Shown one piece after another: positions 1-8,767 of a DNA stretch of 64,000 nucleotides; position 1 is the first letter of the stretch, and each line of letters opens with the position of its first letter. The notes below the pieces were generated by a model. The model was not told the origin of the DNA and made no database searches. It saw nothing but the letters and a program-made list of their open reading frames with translations. This stretch comes from Chryseobacterium cheonjiense (GTDB lineage Bacteria; Bacteroidota; Bacteroidia; Flavobacteriales; Weeksellaceae). The DNA lies in the NCBI RefSeq assembly GCF_012927265.1, contig NZ_JABBGF010000001.1, positions 432,502 to 496,501 of the forward strand, written 5' to 3'. A program made the position numbers and the translations under genes.

Positions 1-412
1 CATCATCTGCTCTTTTCCAGATTAAAGCAGTTGCATTATCCGGATTACTCTCCGCATCCGAAAACGTATAATTCCCTGTGAGTACAGAACCGCTTGTATA
101 ATTCCCACTAATTGTGACATTGGTTGCAGAAGGAACGGTATTAATTTCTTCATAACCCAGATTTTGCCACTTTGTGCCGTCCCAACCGATAAAGACTTTT
201 CTGTCCTTATCAAATACAACAAGACCTTCACTTGCCGTTGCAGCAAGGGTATTAGCTGCTGCAGTGGTCAATCTTGGTACAACCAATCCTTTGGTGTCGG
301 ATTGTATGTCTAGAACAGAAGAAGGATGAGGAGTTTGTGTATTAATCCCAACTTGTGAAAAAAATAGTATAGGACAAGTCGTTAATAACGTAGTAAATAA
401 ATTTTTTTTCAT
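1..412 (-). CDS. Secreted surface/structural protein, N-terminal part (gene runs off the window)
   Basis: The frame is open from the ATG to the window edge (137 codons). It begins MKKNLFTTLLTTCPILFFSQ, a signal peptide ending in SQ. The mature start VGINTQTPHPSSVLDIQS...KGLVVPRLT is the N-terminal signature of many flavobacterial cell-surface proteins. It is followed by an FIGWDGTKWQNLG block typical of the same proteins, then Ser/Thr/Asn-rich sequence. Only the N-terminal portion is visible, so the C-terminal module (T9SS sorting domain, tail-fibre-like or other) and the exact role cannot be named. It is divergent from the next gene. The 196-base intergenic holds no perfect TAnnTTTG box on this strand. 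A shorter frame on the same strand at 22-246 is only a shadow. Confidence 0.8.
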   Translation of the reverse strand, partial: MKKNLFTTLLTTCPILFFSQVGINTQTPHPSSVLDIQSDTKGLVVPRLTTAAANTLAATASEGLVVFDKDRKVFIGWDGTKWQNLGYEEINTVPSATNVTISGNYTSGSVLTGNYTFSDAESNPDNATALIWKRADD

Positions 413-592
413 AGTGTTTTTTTTAAATAAAAGACAAAATAGATGATTTATACTTTTGAAATTGAATAGTTTGTTAAATCAACAGTCAAATTTAGAAAAT
501 TTTCATATAATGGTGATAAAAATGTTTTTATGTTAAATTGTGATCTGTTTCAATAATAGCATCTAGAATAATAATAGCAATTAAATTATTAA

Positions 593-600
593 TACATTTG
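593..600 (+). promoter_or_regulatory. Promoter -7 box TACATTTG upstream of the GreA-C-like gene
   Basis: This is an exact match to TAnnTTTG, but no convincing TTG element lies about 20 bases upstream. Transcription would start around 605-608, at or past the first in-frame ATG (609), which favours the ATG at 627 as the translation start. Confidence 0.45.
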
Positions 601-626
601 GAATCATTATGTTAAATGAATGTAGT

Positions 627-1067
627 ATGGACAAATCAAAATTACTGGACACCGTAAAAACCAAACTTTCAGAGAAAATTCAGAAATTTGAAAAACTCAT
701 TGAAGATACCCGCGCTTCAAATAACGATACCAAAAGTTCAATGGGCGACAAGTACGAAACAGGAAGGGAAATGCTCCAGCAGGAAATTAATAATCTGCAG
801 AGACAGTTGAATGAAGCACTGAGTCAGCAATCATTGCTGCGGAAAGTAAATACCGAATCTTCAGTAAAAGTACAGAACGGAGCGTTAATAGAGACAGACA
901 AAGGGTTATTTTATATCGCTGCTTCCATAGGAGAAATCATATATGACAACCGGAAAGTGATGACTGTTTCCACAGAATCTCCTTTAGCAAAAGCTATGAC
1001 AGGATTAATAACAGGACAAAGCTTTACAATCAACAATACATCTCAAACCGTTAAACAAATTTGGTAA
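627..1067 (+). CDS. Coiled-coil protein with GreA/GreB C-terminal-like domain
   Basis: The protein is 146 aa from the preferred start (MDKSKLLDTVKTKL); the ATG at 609 would add six residues but lies at the predicted transcription start. Residues 1-75 are charged and heptad-like, with the sequence SNNDTKSSMGDKYETGREMLQQEI, which resembles the antiparallel coiled coil of Gre factors. The C-terminal half (QNGALIETDKGLFYIAASIGEI...SPLAKAMTGLITGQSF) matches the GreA/GreB FKBP-like domain pattern. In this group such proteins are often mislabelled 3-oxoacyl-ACP synthase; no thiolase fold or active-site Cys is present. Whether it binds RNA polymerase is inference. Its own promoter box suggests a monocistronic unit. 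Confidence 0.7.
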   Translation: MDKSKLLDTVKTKLSEKIQKFEKLIEDTRASNNDTKSSMGDKYETGREMLQQEINNLQRQLNEALSQQSLLRKVNTESSVKVQNGALIETDKGLFYIAASIGEIIYDNRKVMTVSTESPLAKAMTGLITGQSFTINNTSQTVKQIW

Positions 1068-1205
1068 AAAGATTTTGAATTTTCAGCCTTTTTCCCTGCA
1101 ATACAGATGAATTTTTAACCAATATTTAAGAAAACTTTATTGCTTACTTTAGAAGCAATACGGAATATTTATTGTAAATTGTGGTATCCAATTAATAAAT
1201 ATAAT

Positions 1206-1955
1206 ATGGGAATTTTAGACAACAAAGTAGCGCTCGTAACAGGGGCAGGATCCGGAATCGGTTTGGCAGTAGCTCATTCGTATGCTAAAGAAGGAGCTAA
1301 AGTTATTGTATCGGATATCAATGAAGAGCATGGCAATAAAGCTGTGGAAGATATCAAAGCACAAGGCAGAGAAGCATCATTTGTAAAAGCAGATACTTCA
1401 AACCCTGAAGAAGTGGAAGCTTTAGTAAAAAGAACAGTAGAAATCTACGGAAGACTTGATATTGCATGTAATAATGCAGGAATTGGTGGCGAACAGGCTT
1501 TGACAGGAGATTACAGTCTTGAAAGTTGGAGAAAAGTTTTGAGCATCAATCTGGATGGCGTTTTTTACGGCTGTAAATATGAGCTGGAACAAATGGAGAA
1601 AAACGGAGGAGGAATTATCGTTAATATGGCTTCCATCCATGGGACTGTTGCGGCACCGCTTTCATCAGCTTATACTTCTGCAAAACACGCAGTGGTAGGA
1701 CTTACCAAAAATATTGGCGCTGAATACGGGCAGAAGAACATTCGCTGCAATGCCGTGGGACCCGCATATATCGAAACACCGCTTCTCGAAAATCTTGACA
1801 GCGAAATGAAAAAAGCGCTCGTTGCAAAACATCCTATGGGAAGATTAGGAAAGCCTGAAGAAGTAGCCGAACTTGTATTATTTCTGAGTTCAGAAAAATC
1901 ATCCTTCATGACGGGAGGCTACTATCTGGTAGATGGCGGCTACACAGCAGTTTAA
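1206..1955 (+). CDS. Short-chain dehydrogenase/reductase (SDR), classical type
   Basis: This NAD(P)-dependent oxidoreductase has 249 aa, the classical SDR length. The cofactor-binding TGxxxGxG motif is at 12-19 and NNAG at 89-92. The catalytic residues are Ser143, Tyr156 and Lys160 (YTSAK), and the C-terminus ends in GGYYLVDGGYTAV, typical of the 3-oxoacyl-ACP reductase / glucose dehydrogenase-like subfamily. Asp37 after the second beta strand (VIVSDIN) points to NAD(H) preference. The start at 1206 (MGILDNKVALVTG) is chosen because the TTG at 1140 would add 22 non-conserved residues. The substrate is unknown. It stands alone and is closed by its own terminator. Confidence 0.88.
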   Translation: MGILDNKVALVTGAGSGIGLAVAHSYAKEGAKVIVSDINEEHGNKAVEDIKAQGREASFVKADTSNPEEVEALVKRTVEIYGRLDIACNNAGIGGEQALTGDYSLESWRKVLSINLDGVFYGCKYELEQMEKNGGGIIVNMASIHGTVAAPLSSAYTSAKHAVVGLTKNIGAEYGQKNIRCNAVGPAYIETPLLENLDSEMKKALVAKHPMGRLGKPEEVAELVLFLSSEKSSFMTGGYYLVDGGYTAV

Positions 1956-1977
1956 TAAAAATTGATTTCAACTATAG

Positions 1978-2006
1978 AAAGCGTTCATCAAAATGGACGC
2001 TTTTTT
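1978..2006 (+). terminator. Intrinsic terminator after the SDR gene
   Basis: The stem AAAGCGTTCAT / ATGGACGCTTT (one G-T pair) has a short A-rich loop and is followed directly by a run of six T. Confidence 0.85.
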
Positions 2007-2031
2007 CATATAATTTTCAGAATAGTTTCTT

Positions 2032-2039
2032 TAAATTTG
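2032..2039 (+). promoter_or_regulatory. Promoter -7 box TAAATTTG of thyA
   Basis: Exact TAnnTTTG, 20 bases before the thyA ATG, giving a leader of only about 14 bases. There is no clear upstream TTG. Confidence 0.5.
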
Positions 2040-2059
2040 AACCTTAAAATCTTTTTCAG

Positions 2060-2854
2060 ATGCAGAATTATTTAGACCTTTTACAGCATATTTTAGATAA
2101 CGGAACAGACAAAACCGACAGAACCGGAACCGGCACAAGAAGTGTTTTCGGATATCAGCTGAGATATGACCTCTCAAAAGGATTTCCTTTGGTAACGACC
2201 AAAAAAGTGCACCTGAAATCTATTATCTACGAACTTTTATGGTTTCTAAAAGGAGATACCAATATTAAATATCTTAAAGATAACGGAGTTTCCATTTGGG
2301 ACGAATGGGCCGATGAAAACGGGGATCTCGGACCTGTTTACGGAGCGCAGTGGAGAAGCTGGAACGGTGCCGACGGTAAAGTGATCGACCAGATTACAGA
2401 CGTGATTGACCAGATCAAAAGAAATCCGGATTCCAGAAGACTGATCGTTTCTGCATGGAATGTTGCAGAAATTCCGAATATGGCGCTTGCCCCTTGTCAC
2501 GCTTTATTCCAGTTTTATGTGGCCGATGGAAAATTATCTTTACAGCTCTATCAGAGGAGTGCTGATGTTTTTCTGGGAGTTCCCTTCAATATTGCCAGTT
2601 ATGCTTTGCTGTTAATGATGGTGGCGCAGGTTTGTGATCTTGAAGTTGGGGATTATGTGCATACTTTCGGAGATGTTCATATCTATAACAACCATTTTGA
2701 GCAAGTGAAAAAACAGCTTTCCAGAGAACCGAGACCGCTTCCGACGATGAAACTTAATCCGGAAATAAAAGATCTGTTTGATTTTGATTTTGAAGACTTT
2801 ACGCTGGAAAATTATGATCCGCATCCGGGAATTAAGGCACCGGTGGCGATTTAG
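2060..2854 (+). CDS. thyA: Thymidylate synthase
   Basis: It methylates dUMP to dTMP with methylene-tetrahydrofolate and works in the cytoplasm as a homodimer. The length is exactly 264 aa, as in Escherichia coli. The nucleophile Cys146 sits in [12 protein letters not shown], the phosphate-binding RR pair is at 126-127 (DSRRLI), and the folate-contacting C-terminus ends PGIKAPVAI. The N-terminal [12 protein letters not shown] block is intact. In many bacteria folA follows thyA; here the next genes are a toxin-antitoxin pair with its own promoter box, so thyA appears monocistronic. Identity is certain by motif and length. Confidence 0.97.
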   Translation: MQNYLDLLQHILDNGTDKTDRTGTGTRSVFGYQLRYDLSKGFPLVTTKKVHLKSIIYELLWFLKGDTNIKYLKDNGVSIWDEWADENGDLGPVYGAQWRSWNGADGKVIDQITDVIDQIKRNPDSRRLIVSAWNVAEIPNMALAPCHALFQFYVADGKLSLQLYQRSADVFLGVPFNIASYALLLMMVAQVCDLEVGDYVHTFGDVHIYNNHFEQVKKQLSREPRPLPTMKLNPEIKDLFDFDFEDFTLENYDPHPGIKAPVAI

Positions 2855-2871
2855 TTTTAAAGAGAATTGAT

Positions 2872-2879
2872 TAACTTTG
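2872..2879 (+). promoter_or_regulatory. Promoter -7 box TAACTTTG of the toxin-antitoxin pair
   Basis: Exact TAnnTTTG, 17 bases before the antitoxin ATG. It gives the module its own transcription start independent of thyA. Confidence 0.5.
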
Positions 2880-2896
2880 ATTTAAATTCATAAATT

Positions 2897-3139
2897 ATGG
2901 AAATTAAAATCAGTTTAGACGAATATGCAGATGTTCCATTTATAAAAAAACTGTTATCTCAAATAAAAGGCGTTACAAATATTGAGATTTCTGAAAATGA
3001 GAAGCTATATTCCTGCAAAGAAATTGAAGATTCAGAATATTTTGCAAAAGTAATGGAGCAAAGTGAGAATGACTATAAAAATGGTAAAACACAGGAACTT
3101 ACAGATGATGTACTGAATGAAATATTTGGAAGAAAATGA
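2897..3139 (+). CDS. Antitoxin-like protein of a RelE/ParE-type module
   Basis: The protein is small, acidic and 80 aa (MEIKISLDEYADVPFIKKLL...). It overlaps the downstream toxin start by four bases (ATGA), the standard antitoxin-first arrangement. The N-terminal half looks like a short alpha/beta unit (IKISLDEYADV, then an amphipathic helix ending KGV). The C-terminal half is a charged helix (EYFAKVMEQSENDYKNG...LTDDVLNEIFG) likely to embrace the toxin. No recognisable DNA-binding fold can be named with confidence. It shares a spaced pattern (ADV-x10-KGV ... FAK) with the small protein at 4849. Autoregulation is expected from the family arrangement but no operator was identified. Confidence 0.7.
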   Translation: MEIKISLDEYADVPFIKKLLSQIKGVTNIEISENEKLYSCKEIEDSEYFAKVMEQSENDYKNGKTQELTDDVLNEIFGRK

Positions 3140-3450
3140 AAATAACAATTTCGGAAACTGCGAAAATATCGCTGAAAGAAATTATTGATTTTCTAAATAT
3201 CAAATGGACAATAAAAGAAATTACTGTTTTAGAAAATGATATTAAAAAATTCAGACAAACTTTAAAAGATGATATTGTAAAACATCCATCCTTAGAACAA
3301 TTTCCAAACATCAAGTATACACTGATCGTAAAGAAACAAGTACAGCTGATGTATGAAGTCAAAACAGATGAGATAGTTATTAAGTTATTTTGGCATTGCA
3401 GACGAGATCCAATAAAATTAAAACAAATTCTTACTGAAAATAAGCAGTAA
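3136..3450 (+). CDS. RelE/ParE-family toxin
   Basis: This 104-aa protein has the RelE/ParE layout: an N-terminal beta strand and two helices (SLKEIIDFLNIKWTIKEITVLENDIKKFRQTL), a central PSLEQFPNIKYTLIVKKQVQLMYEV sheet, and the C-terminal VIKLFWHCRRDPIKLK strand typical of ParE-like toxins. The family either cleaves mRNA in the ribosome (RelE) or inhibits gyrase (ParE); the sequence does not decide between them. It is translationally coupled to the antitoxin through a four-base overlap and closed by a terminator just behind the stop. Confidence 0.8.
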   Translation: MKITISETAKISLKEIIDFLNIKWTIKEITVLENDIKKFRQTLKDDIVKHPSLEQFPNIKYTLIVKKQVQLMYEVKTDEIVIKLFWHCRRDPIKLKQILTENKQ

Positions 3451-3479
3451 AAGTGAAGCCTAAAACTTCACTTTTTTTG
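3449..3479 (+). terminator. Intrinsic terminator after the toxin gene
   Basis: AAGTGAAG / CTTCACTT hairpin with a seven-base loop and a following T-run. Confidence 0.85.
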
Positions 3480-3524
3480 TAACATCTCCTGAAAATTTTC
3501 AACTTATCCGGTAAATCTCAAAAT

Positions 3525-4847
3525 ATGTTTAAAAAACTACTTTTCCTTTCAGCAATCGGTATTTCAGGCATGGTATTCTCTCAAAAAACAGTGAAAGATA
3601 AAATGTCTAATTACCTGGACTCTCTGTTTATACACCATAAAGTAATGGGAAGCTTTGCTTTAGCAGAAAATGATCGTCCTACTTTTATTAAAGTTATCGG
3701 ATTTTCTGATGTAGAAAAAAATCAGAAGGCTAACGTAAATACGCAATATCGTATAGGCTCAATCAGTAAAACTTTTACTGCAGTTCTGATCATGAAGGCT
3801 GTGGAAGATAAAAAAGTCTCTTTAGACAAAAAACTGTCAGATTTTTATCCTGAAATTCCCAATGCAGAAAAAATCACCATCGAAAATTTGCTGCAGCACA
3901 GAACAGGAATTCACAATTTTACCGATGAAGCAGAATACGGAGAGTATTATACAAAATCTCAGACAGAAGAAAGTTTAATAAATATCATTAAAAAATACAA
4001 GAGTGATTTTGAGCCGGGGTCAAAACATCAATACAGCAATTCCAACTATGTTTTGCTGGGGTTGATTCTTGAAAAAATATATAAAAAGTCCTATGCAGAG
4101 CTGATTAAAGATAGAATTTCAAAACCTCTTAAATTAACGTTAACCGAAGTCGGGGGAAAAATAGACACTTCAAAAAATCAGGCAAAATCATATCAGTTTG
4201 TCAACGGAAAATACATCGCTTCTTCCGAAACGGATATGAGCATTCCTATCGGTGCCGGAAATATCATTTCTACCCCAAGAGATCTTTTAACTTTTATTCT
4301 TGCGCTGGAACAGGGAAAACTTATTAAAAAAGAAAGCCTTAAAAAGATGAAAAACTTTGTGGATGGTTACGGATACGGCCTGGTAAAAGTTCCGTTTGAA
4401 AAAGAATGGGGATTTGGTCATACCGGAGGAATTGATAACTTCAGCTCCGCATTGTACTATTTCCCGACGCTGAAAGTTGCCATTGCTTTTACGACAAATC
4501 AGTCGGCTATGGATACCAATGACATTTCGATTAAACTGATAGAAACAGCATTAGGAAAGGACTTTGAAATACCATCTTTCAAAACTGTTGAAATTAATGA
4601 AGGTGAACTGCAGAAATATACAGGAACCTATTCTTCTCCGGATGTGCCTCTGAAAATTAATATCTTTATCCAGGATAAAACGCTGATGGCACAGGCAACC
4701 GGACAAGGAGCATTTCCTCTCGAAGCGACTTCTGCTACCAGCTTTAAATTTGATATGGCAGGAATTGTCATCGACTTTTATCCGGAAAAAAAGCAGTTCA
4801 TCATCAAACAGGGAGGAACAGAAAATACCTTCACAAAAGAAAAATAA
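3525..4847 (+). CDS. Exported serine hydrolase of the class C beta-lactamase / DD-peptidase family
   Basis: This 440-aa protein has a signal peptide (MFKKLLFLSAIGISGMVFSQ). It carries the three penicillin-binding signatures: S79-x-x-K82 in GSISKTFTA, Y170-S-N172 in QYSNSNY and H299-T-G301 in GFGHTGG. The last about 90 residues form a small beta-rich domain seen in many of these proteins. HTG rather than KTG, and the overall length, fit the broad beta-lactamase-related group (esterases, D-aminopeptidases, PBP4*-like), so resistance activity should not be assumed. Only one base separates its stop from the next ATG, so it leads a three-gene operon with an antitoxin-like protein and an M1 aminopeptidase. 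No perfect promoter box was seen in the short upstream gap. Confidence 0.88.
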   Translation: MFKKLLFLSAIGISGMVFSQKTVKDKMSNYLDSLFIHHKVMGSFALAENDRPTFIKVIGFSDVEKNQKANVNTQYRIGSISKTFTAVLIMKAVEDKKVSLDKKLSDFYPEIPNAEKITIENLLQHRTGIHNFTDEAEYGEYYTKSQTEESLINIIKKYKSDFEPGSKHQYSNSNYVLLGLILEKIYKKSYAELIKDRISKPLKLTLTEVGGKIDTSKNQAKSYQFVNGKYIASSETDMSIPIGAGNIISTPRDLLTFILALEQGKLIKKESLKKMKNFVDGYGYGLVKVPFEKEWGFGHTGGIDNFSSALYYFPTLKVAIAFTTNQSAMDTNDISIKLIETALGKDFEIPSFKTVEINEGELQKYTGTYSSPDVPLKINIFIQDKTLMAQATGQGAFPLEATSATSFKFDMAGIVIDFYPEKKQFIIKQGGTENTFTKEK

Positions 4848-4848
4848 T

Positions 4849-5067
4849 ATGAAATATTTAAAAATAAATATCGAAAAAAATGCCGACGTTGAAGTCCTCA
4901 AAACGGCTATACTTCAATTGAAAGGCGTTGATTCGGCTGAAATCATTGACGACGAAAATCCGGAAAGTGAACTTAAAAAAGCTTTTGCCAAAACAAAGGA
5001 ACAGTTCAAAAAAGGGGATTACGAAACGTTAGTTAATGATATTTTTGATATTTTAACCAAGAAATAA
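4849..5067 (+). CDS. Solitary antitoxin-like small protein inside a hydrolase operon
   Basis: The protein has 72 aa from the ATG one base behind the serine hydrolase stop; the longer in-frame extension (from 4750) lies within the hydrolase gene and is rejected. It resembles the antitoxin at 2897. Both have a beta strand, ADV, exactly ten residues, KGV, an acidic linker, an FAK-x-x-EQ helix and a C-terminal D(V/I)-x-(N/D) helix. Here no toxin follows: the aminopeptidase ATG comes 12 bases later. It may be a domesticated antitoxin, an antidote to the toxin 1.4 kb upstream, or an unrelated small regulator. Function is not known. Confidence 0.65.
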   Translation: MKYLKINIEKNADVEVLKTAILQLKGVDSAEIIDDENPESELKKAFAKTKEQFKKGDYETLVNDIFDILTKK

Positions 5068-5079
5068 TTTTTAATCATA

Positions 5080-7590
5080 ATGAAAAAAGTCATTTTATCG
5101 ATCGCTCTTTTGGGAATTTTCTTTTCCACCAATGTAGCGGCACAAACTGAAACTTCCGGTAGAGAAAAGGTCTACAGAGCGACTCATACGAAAGTGACAG
5201 AACTTAAACATACCAAGCTAAAGGTAAATTTCGATTATCAGAAAGAGCAGATGAACGGGGAAGAATGGCTCACCGCATCACCGTTTTTTTACCCTTCCAA
5301 CGAACTCACACTCGATGCCAAAGGAATGCTGATTCATGAAGTAGCTTTAGAGGGCAACGGTAAAAAATCTCCCTTAAAATACGATTATAAAGACGATGTT
5401 CTTAAAATCACTTTAGATAAAACCTACCAGAAAAACCAGGATTACACAGTTTACATTAAATATACTTCCCGTCCAAACGAAGTGAAGCAGGAAGGGAGCG
5501 CCGCCATCAATGATGCAAAAGGGCTGTATTTTATCAATGCACAGGGCAAAGATCCCGATATGCCTACACAGATATGGACGCAGGGCGAAACCGAATCTTC
5601 TTCAGCATGGTTTCCTACCATTGATAAACCGAATCAGAAAACAACGCAGGAAATCTACATGACGGTTCCTGATAAATATGTTACCCTTTCCAACGGAATC
5701 CTGAAAGATTCTCAGAAAGAATCCAACGGACTGAGAACCGATCACTGGGTGATGGATAAAAGACATTCTACCTACCTGTTTTTCATGGGAGTAGGAGAAT
5801 ATGCTATTGTAAAAGACAAATGGAAGAATATTCCTGTAGATTATTATATCGAAAAAGAATATGAGCCGTATGCGAAGCAGATTTACGGAAATACACCGGA
5901 GATGATTGAGTTCTTTTCTAAAAAACTAGGCTACGATTATCCTTGGGCAAAATATGCGCAGATCTCCGGAAGAAACTACGTCAGCGGCGCAATGGAAAAT
6001 ACAACGGCCACCCTTCACGGAAGTGATATCCTGCAGAAACCCGGGCAATTAATTGATGAAAACACCTGGGAAGATACCATTGCCCACGAATTATTCCACC
6101 ATTGGTTTGGTGATCTTGTCACAGCGGAAAGCTGGAGCAATCTTACGGTAAACGAATCATTTGCCAACTATTCTGAGTATCTGTGGAATGAATTTAAGTA
6201 TGGAAAAGATCAGGCCGATTACCACCAGATGACTGATGTCAATATGTACATCCACAATCCTACCGATTTCAAAAAAAATCTCGTACGGTTTGATTATGCT
6301 TCCCGCGAAGATGTTTTCGACCTCGTAACCTACCAGAAAGGAGGCGGAATTCTTCATATGCTCAGAAACTATTTGGGTGACGAGGCTTTCTTTGCCGGAA
6401 TGCAGGATTATCTTAAAACCAACGAATACCAAAATGCGGAAGCGCACCAGCTGAGACTTTCATTCGAAAAAGTTTCCGGAAAAGACCTGAATTGGTTCTT
6501 CAATCAATGGTATTTCGGAAGCGGAAACCCGAAAATCAATTACTCGTACACTTTTGAACCCGTAAAAAAGCAGGTTGCAGTAACCATCGAGCAGACTCAG
6601 GAACAACCGTTCCAGTTTCCGCTTGCAATCGATGTTTATGAGAACGGAAAACCTAAAAGATACAACGTATGGGTAAATGCGGAAGCGAAAAACACATTCA
6701 ACTTTGATGTTTCCAAAAATGCAGATTTGGTAAATATCAATGCAGACGGTGTTTTGCTGGCAGATATCAATGATACTAAAACTCCTGAGCAGTACCTGAT
6801 GCAGTTTACCGGTTCCAAAGAATTCAAAAGCAGATACAATGCCTTAAACGGGATTAAAGATAAGGTAGGAAAAAATCCTGCCGCAACAAAATTATTATCT
6901 GCAGCGATCAAAGATCCTTATTTCAGAACAAGGATAAAAGCATTGCAGCTTATGGATCTGTCCAATGCAGAGCAGCTGAAGGCTTTAGGCTCAGATGTTG
7001 AAAAGTTAGCTTCCAATGATCCTAAAACACTGGTACAGGCAGCCGCAATTTCAGCATTGGCAAAAACAAAGGATAAAAAGTACATGCCGATTTTTGAAAA
7101 AGGAATTAATGCGGTCTCCAACGCCGTAAAAGGAAGTTCTGTGGGAGCTGTTGTTGCTATTGATCCTTCAAAAGCTGCTGCATATGCTGATAAAATTGAT
7201 TTAGAGGGAGCTTCGGAAACACTGGCTGCACAAATGCTTCCGATTATCGTGAAGAATAAAGTAGCTTCCCAAATGGGCAATATTGCACAATTTGCTGCAT
7301 TTTATCCCTTCATCAAATTCCAGAATCCTGAACTTGGAAAATCTGCAGAAGAAGGATTCAACTGGATTATGACTTCCGATAATATAAAAGCTACGGAAAG
7401 CATCACAAAAATTCTCGGCCAGGCAAAAGGTCAGATCGGTGAAAATCCTCAGGTAAAAATGATGATAACCCAGATGCTGAAGGATGGTCTGAATAAAAAA
7501 ATGGAGCTTTTAAAACAGAATCCTCAAAGTGCGGCAAGCATTAATAAACAGATCGATCTGCTAAATAAAGCGATTGAAGATTTTAAATAA
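5080..7590 (+). CDS. Secreted M1-family zinc aminopeptidase
   Basis: The protein has 836 aa with signal peptide MKKVILSIALLGIFFSTNVAAQ. The M1 exopeptidase signature GAMEN is at 303-307. The zinc motif His336-Glu337-x-x-His340 (HELFHHWFGD) is followed 18 residues later by Glu359 in VNESFANY, so the catalytic site is complete. The N-terminal beta domain is at about 30-200, the thermolysin-like domain at about 200-480, and a helical C-terminal region follows. It presumably trims peptides in the periplasm or outside the cell. It is the last gene of the hydrolase operon and is closed by a strong terminator. Confidence 0.93.
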   Translation: MKKVILSIALLGIFFSTNVAAQTETSGREKVYRATHTKVTELKHTKLKVNFDYQKEQMNGEEWLTASPFFYPSNELTLDAKGMLIHEVALEGNGKKSPLKYDYKDDVLKITLDKTYQKNQDYTVYIKYTSRPNEVKQEGSAAINDAKGLYFINAQGKDPDMPTQIWTQGETESSSAWFPTIDKPNQKTTQEIYMTVPDKYVTLSNGILKDSQKESNGLRTDHWVMDKRHSTYLFFMGVGEYAIVKDKWKNIPVDYYIEKEYEPYAKQIYGNTPEMIEFFSKKLGYDYPWAKYAQISGRNYVSGAMENTTATLHGSDILQKPGQLIDENTWEDTIAHELFHHWFGDLVTAESWSNLTVNESFANYSEYLWNEFKYGKDQADYHQMTDVNMYIHNPTDFKKNLVRFDYASREDVFDLVTYQKGGGILHMLRNYLGDEAFFAGMQDYLKTNEYQNAEAHQLRLSFEKVSGKDLNWFFNQWYFGSGNPKINYSYTFEPVKKQVAVTIEQTQEQPFQFPLAIDVYENGKPKRYNVWVNAEAKNTFNFDVSKNADLVNINADGVLLADINDTKTPEQYLMQFTGSKEFKSRYNALNGIKDKVGKNPAATKLLSAAIKDPYFRTRIKALQLMDLSNAEQLKALGSDVEKLASNDPKTLVQAAAISALAKTKDKKYMPIFEKGINAVSNAVKGSSVGAVVAIDPSKAAAYADKIDLEGASETLAAQMLPIIVKNKVASQMGNIAQFAAFYPFIKFQNPELGKSAEEGFNWIMTSDNIKATESITKILGQAKGQIGENPQVKMMITQMLKDGLNKKMELLKQNPQSAASINKQIDLLNKAIEDFK

Positions 7591-7623
7591 TTCCCTACTA
7601 AATCCTTTAGTATTAAAAATATG

Positions 7624-7656
7624 ATAACCGTTATTTTGAATAACGGTTATTTTTAT
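7624..7656 (+). terminator. Intrinsic terminator after the aminopeptidase
   Basis: Perfect stem ATAACCGTTATT / AATAACGGTTAT followed by a T-rich tract. Confidence 0.85.
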
Positions 7657-7703
7657 TGGTTAAACGATTTAAGTTATTTTTTTAATATTAATATTTGAAA
7701 ATA

Positions 7704-7735
7704 TTTGATTTATTTGTTTTTATATTATAATTTTG
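7704..7735 (+). promoter_or_regulatory. Complete Bacteroidota promoter of the T9SS cargo gene
   Basis: TTTG, a 20-base spacer and TAATTTTG match both elements of the group's housekeeping promoter. The transcript would start about 22-24 bases before the ATG at 7765. Confidence 0.7.
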
Positions 7736-7764
7736 TTATCAAATTAATATTAATATAATTGCCA

Positions 7765-8598
7765 ATGAAAACAAATCTACTTTCTGAAAAAATTAAAAAC
7801 CGATATGTATTTTCGGCTTTAACCATTTTTTCCGCCATTGGGCTTCATGCTCAAATTTCAACATTTCCCTGGACGGAAACTTTTGAAGATAATTCTCCCA
7901 CACGATCCGCCTGGACACAGGTTTATGAAGCAAACAATATGTCATGGACATTTGCATCTTCTGCGACCACGGGAAGTAATGGTGTAACAGCTTTTGCGGG
8001 AACAAAATTTGCCAACTTTCCGGCTAACACTTCCGGTGCAGAAAAAACCAAACTCGTAACGCCGCCACTAAACTCTGCAGCACTTTCTTCACCCAAACTA
8101 AGCTTTTACCTTATCAATCCCCAACAGGGATCTAATGCAAACTGGGTGAGAATTTACTACCGGATGTCAGCTTCTGATCCATGGAGTACGGTGATGGGCT
8201 TTCAGCCGCCTTTCAGTTCGTGGTATTTCTTCGGAAATATCAATCTGCCACCGAATATTTATCAGGTTGCCATAGAGTGTGAAAATGCACAGGGATATTC
8301 TACATTGGTCGATAATGTGACGATCAGCAATGACGTTCTAAGTGTAGATGATGCAGCAGCTCCTTCAAAATCATCGATCACCTATTATCCTAATCCGGTT
8401 AAAAATGTTTTACATTATAATGCAAAAGTAAAAGTGAATGAGATGACCGTTTATGATGCGGCTGGAAAAAGAATTCAGACCCATAAAGTAAATTCACAAC
8501 AGGGAAATATAGATGTTTCAGCTCTGAATAGCGGTTTATATATTATTTCAGGCAAAACGGAAAGCGGAACAGAATCCTTCAAAATAATTAAGAACTGA
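7765..8598 (+). CDS. Secreted adhesin-like protein with T9SS C-terminal sorting domain
   Basis: The protein has 277 aa from the ATG; the TTG two codons earlier is not needed. It starts with a long hydrophobic export signal ending LHAQ. Residues about 25-180 form a jelly-roll-like 'choice-of-anchor'/cleaved-adhesin domain (PWTETFEDNSPTRSAWTQV, SSPKLSFYLINPQQ, YQVAIECEN...STLVDNVTIS). The last about 80 residues are a type A T9SS sorting domain (ITYYPNPVKNVLHY...MTVYDAAGKRI...LNSGLYIISGKTESG...FKIIKN). It is therefore expected to cross the outer membrane by type IX secretion and be anchored or released. It lies alone between a good promoter and a terminator. Confidence 0.85.
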   Translation: MKTNLLSEKIKNRYVFSALTIFSAIGLHAQISTFPWTETFEDNSPTRSAWTQVYEANNMSWTFASSATTGSNGVTAFAGTKFANFPANTSGAEKTKLVTPPLNSAALSSPKLSFYLINPQQGSNANWVRIYYRMSASDPWSTVMGFQPPFSSWYFFGNINLPPNIYQVAIECENAQGYSTLVDNVTISNDVLSVDDAAAPSKSSITYYPNPVKNVLHYNAKVKVNEMTVYDAAGKRIQTHKVNSQQGNIDVSALNSGLYIISGKTESGTESFKIIKN

Positions 8599-8648
8599 TT
8601 GATTCGAATCAGCTAAGAATTATTTATTTAATTTAATAATTTACACGA

Positions 8649-8676
8649 AGGCATCTTTTTAAAAGATGTCTTTTTT
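8649..8676 (+). terminator. Intrinsic terminator after the T9SS cargo gene
   Basis: GGCATCTTTT / AAAAGATGTC stem followed by six T. Confidence 0.85.
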
Positions 8677-8767
8677 ATTAGACATATAAAAAATATGATG
8701 AAATTTAGCTGACTTCATTATTGATTAAACGTTTACATTTTTTAAATTCGTATAAAATTAAAGAATT

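Noticed and set aside
22..246. 74-codon minus-strand frame starting MLQRQVKVLL
   Set aside because: Alternate frame of the cut-off surface protein, whose own frame is open and has a signal peptide.
1140..1205. TTG start adding 22 residues to the SDR protein
   Set aside because: The extension is not SDR-like and an ATG precedes the Rossmann motif at the usual distance.
2246..2824. Minus-strand frames under thyA and many similar frames opposite long genes
   Set aside because: Shadows of real genes in other frames, without promoters, motifs or plausible composition.
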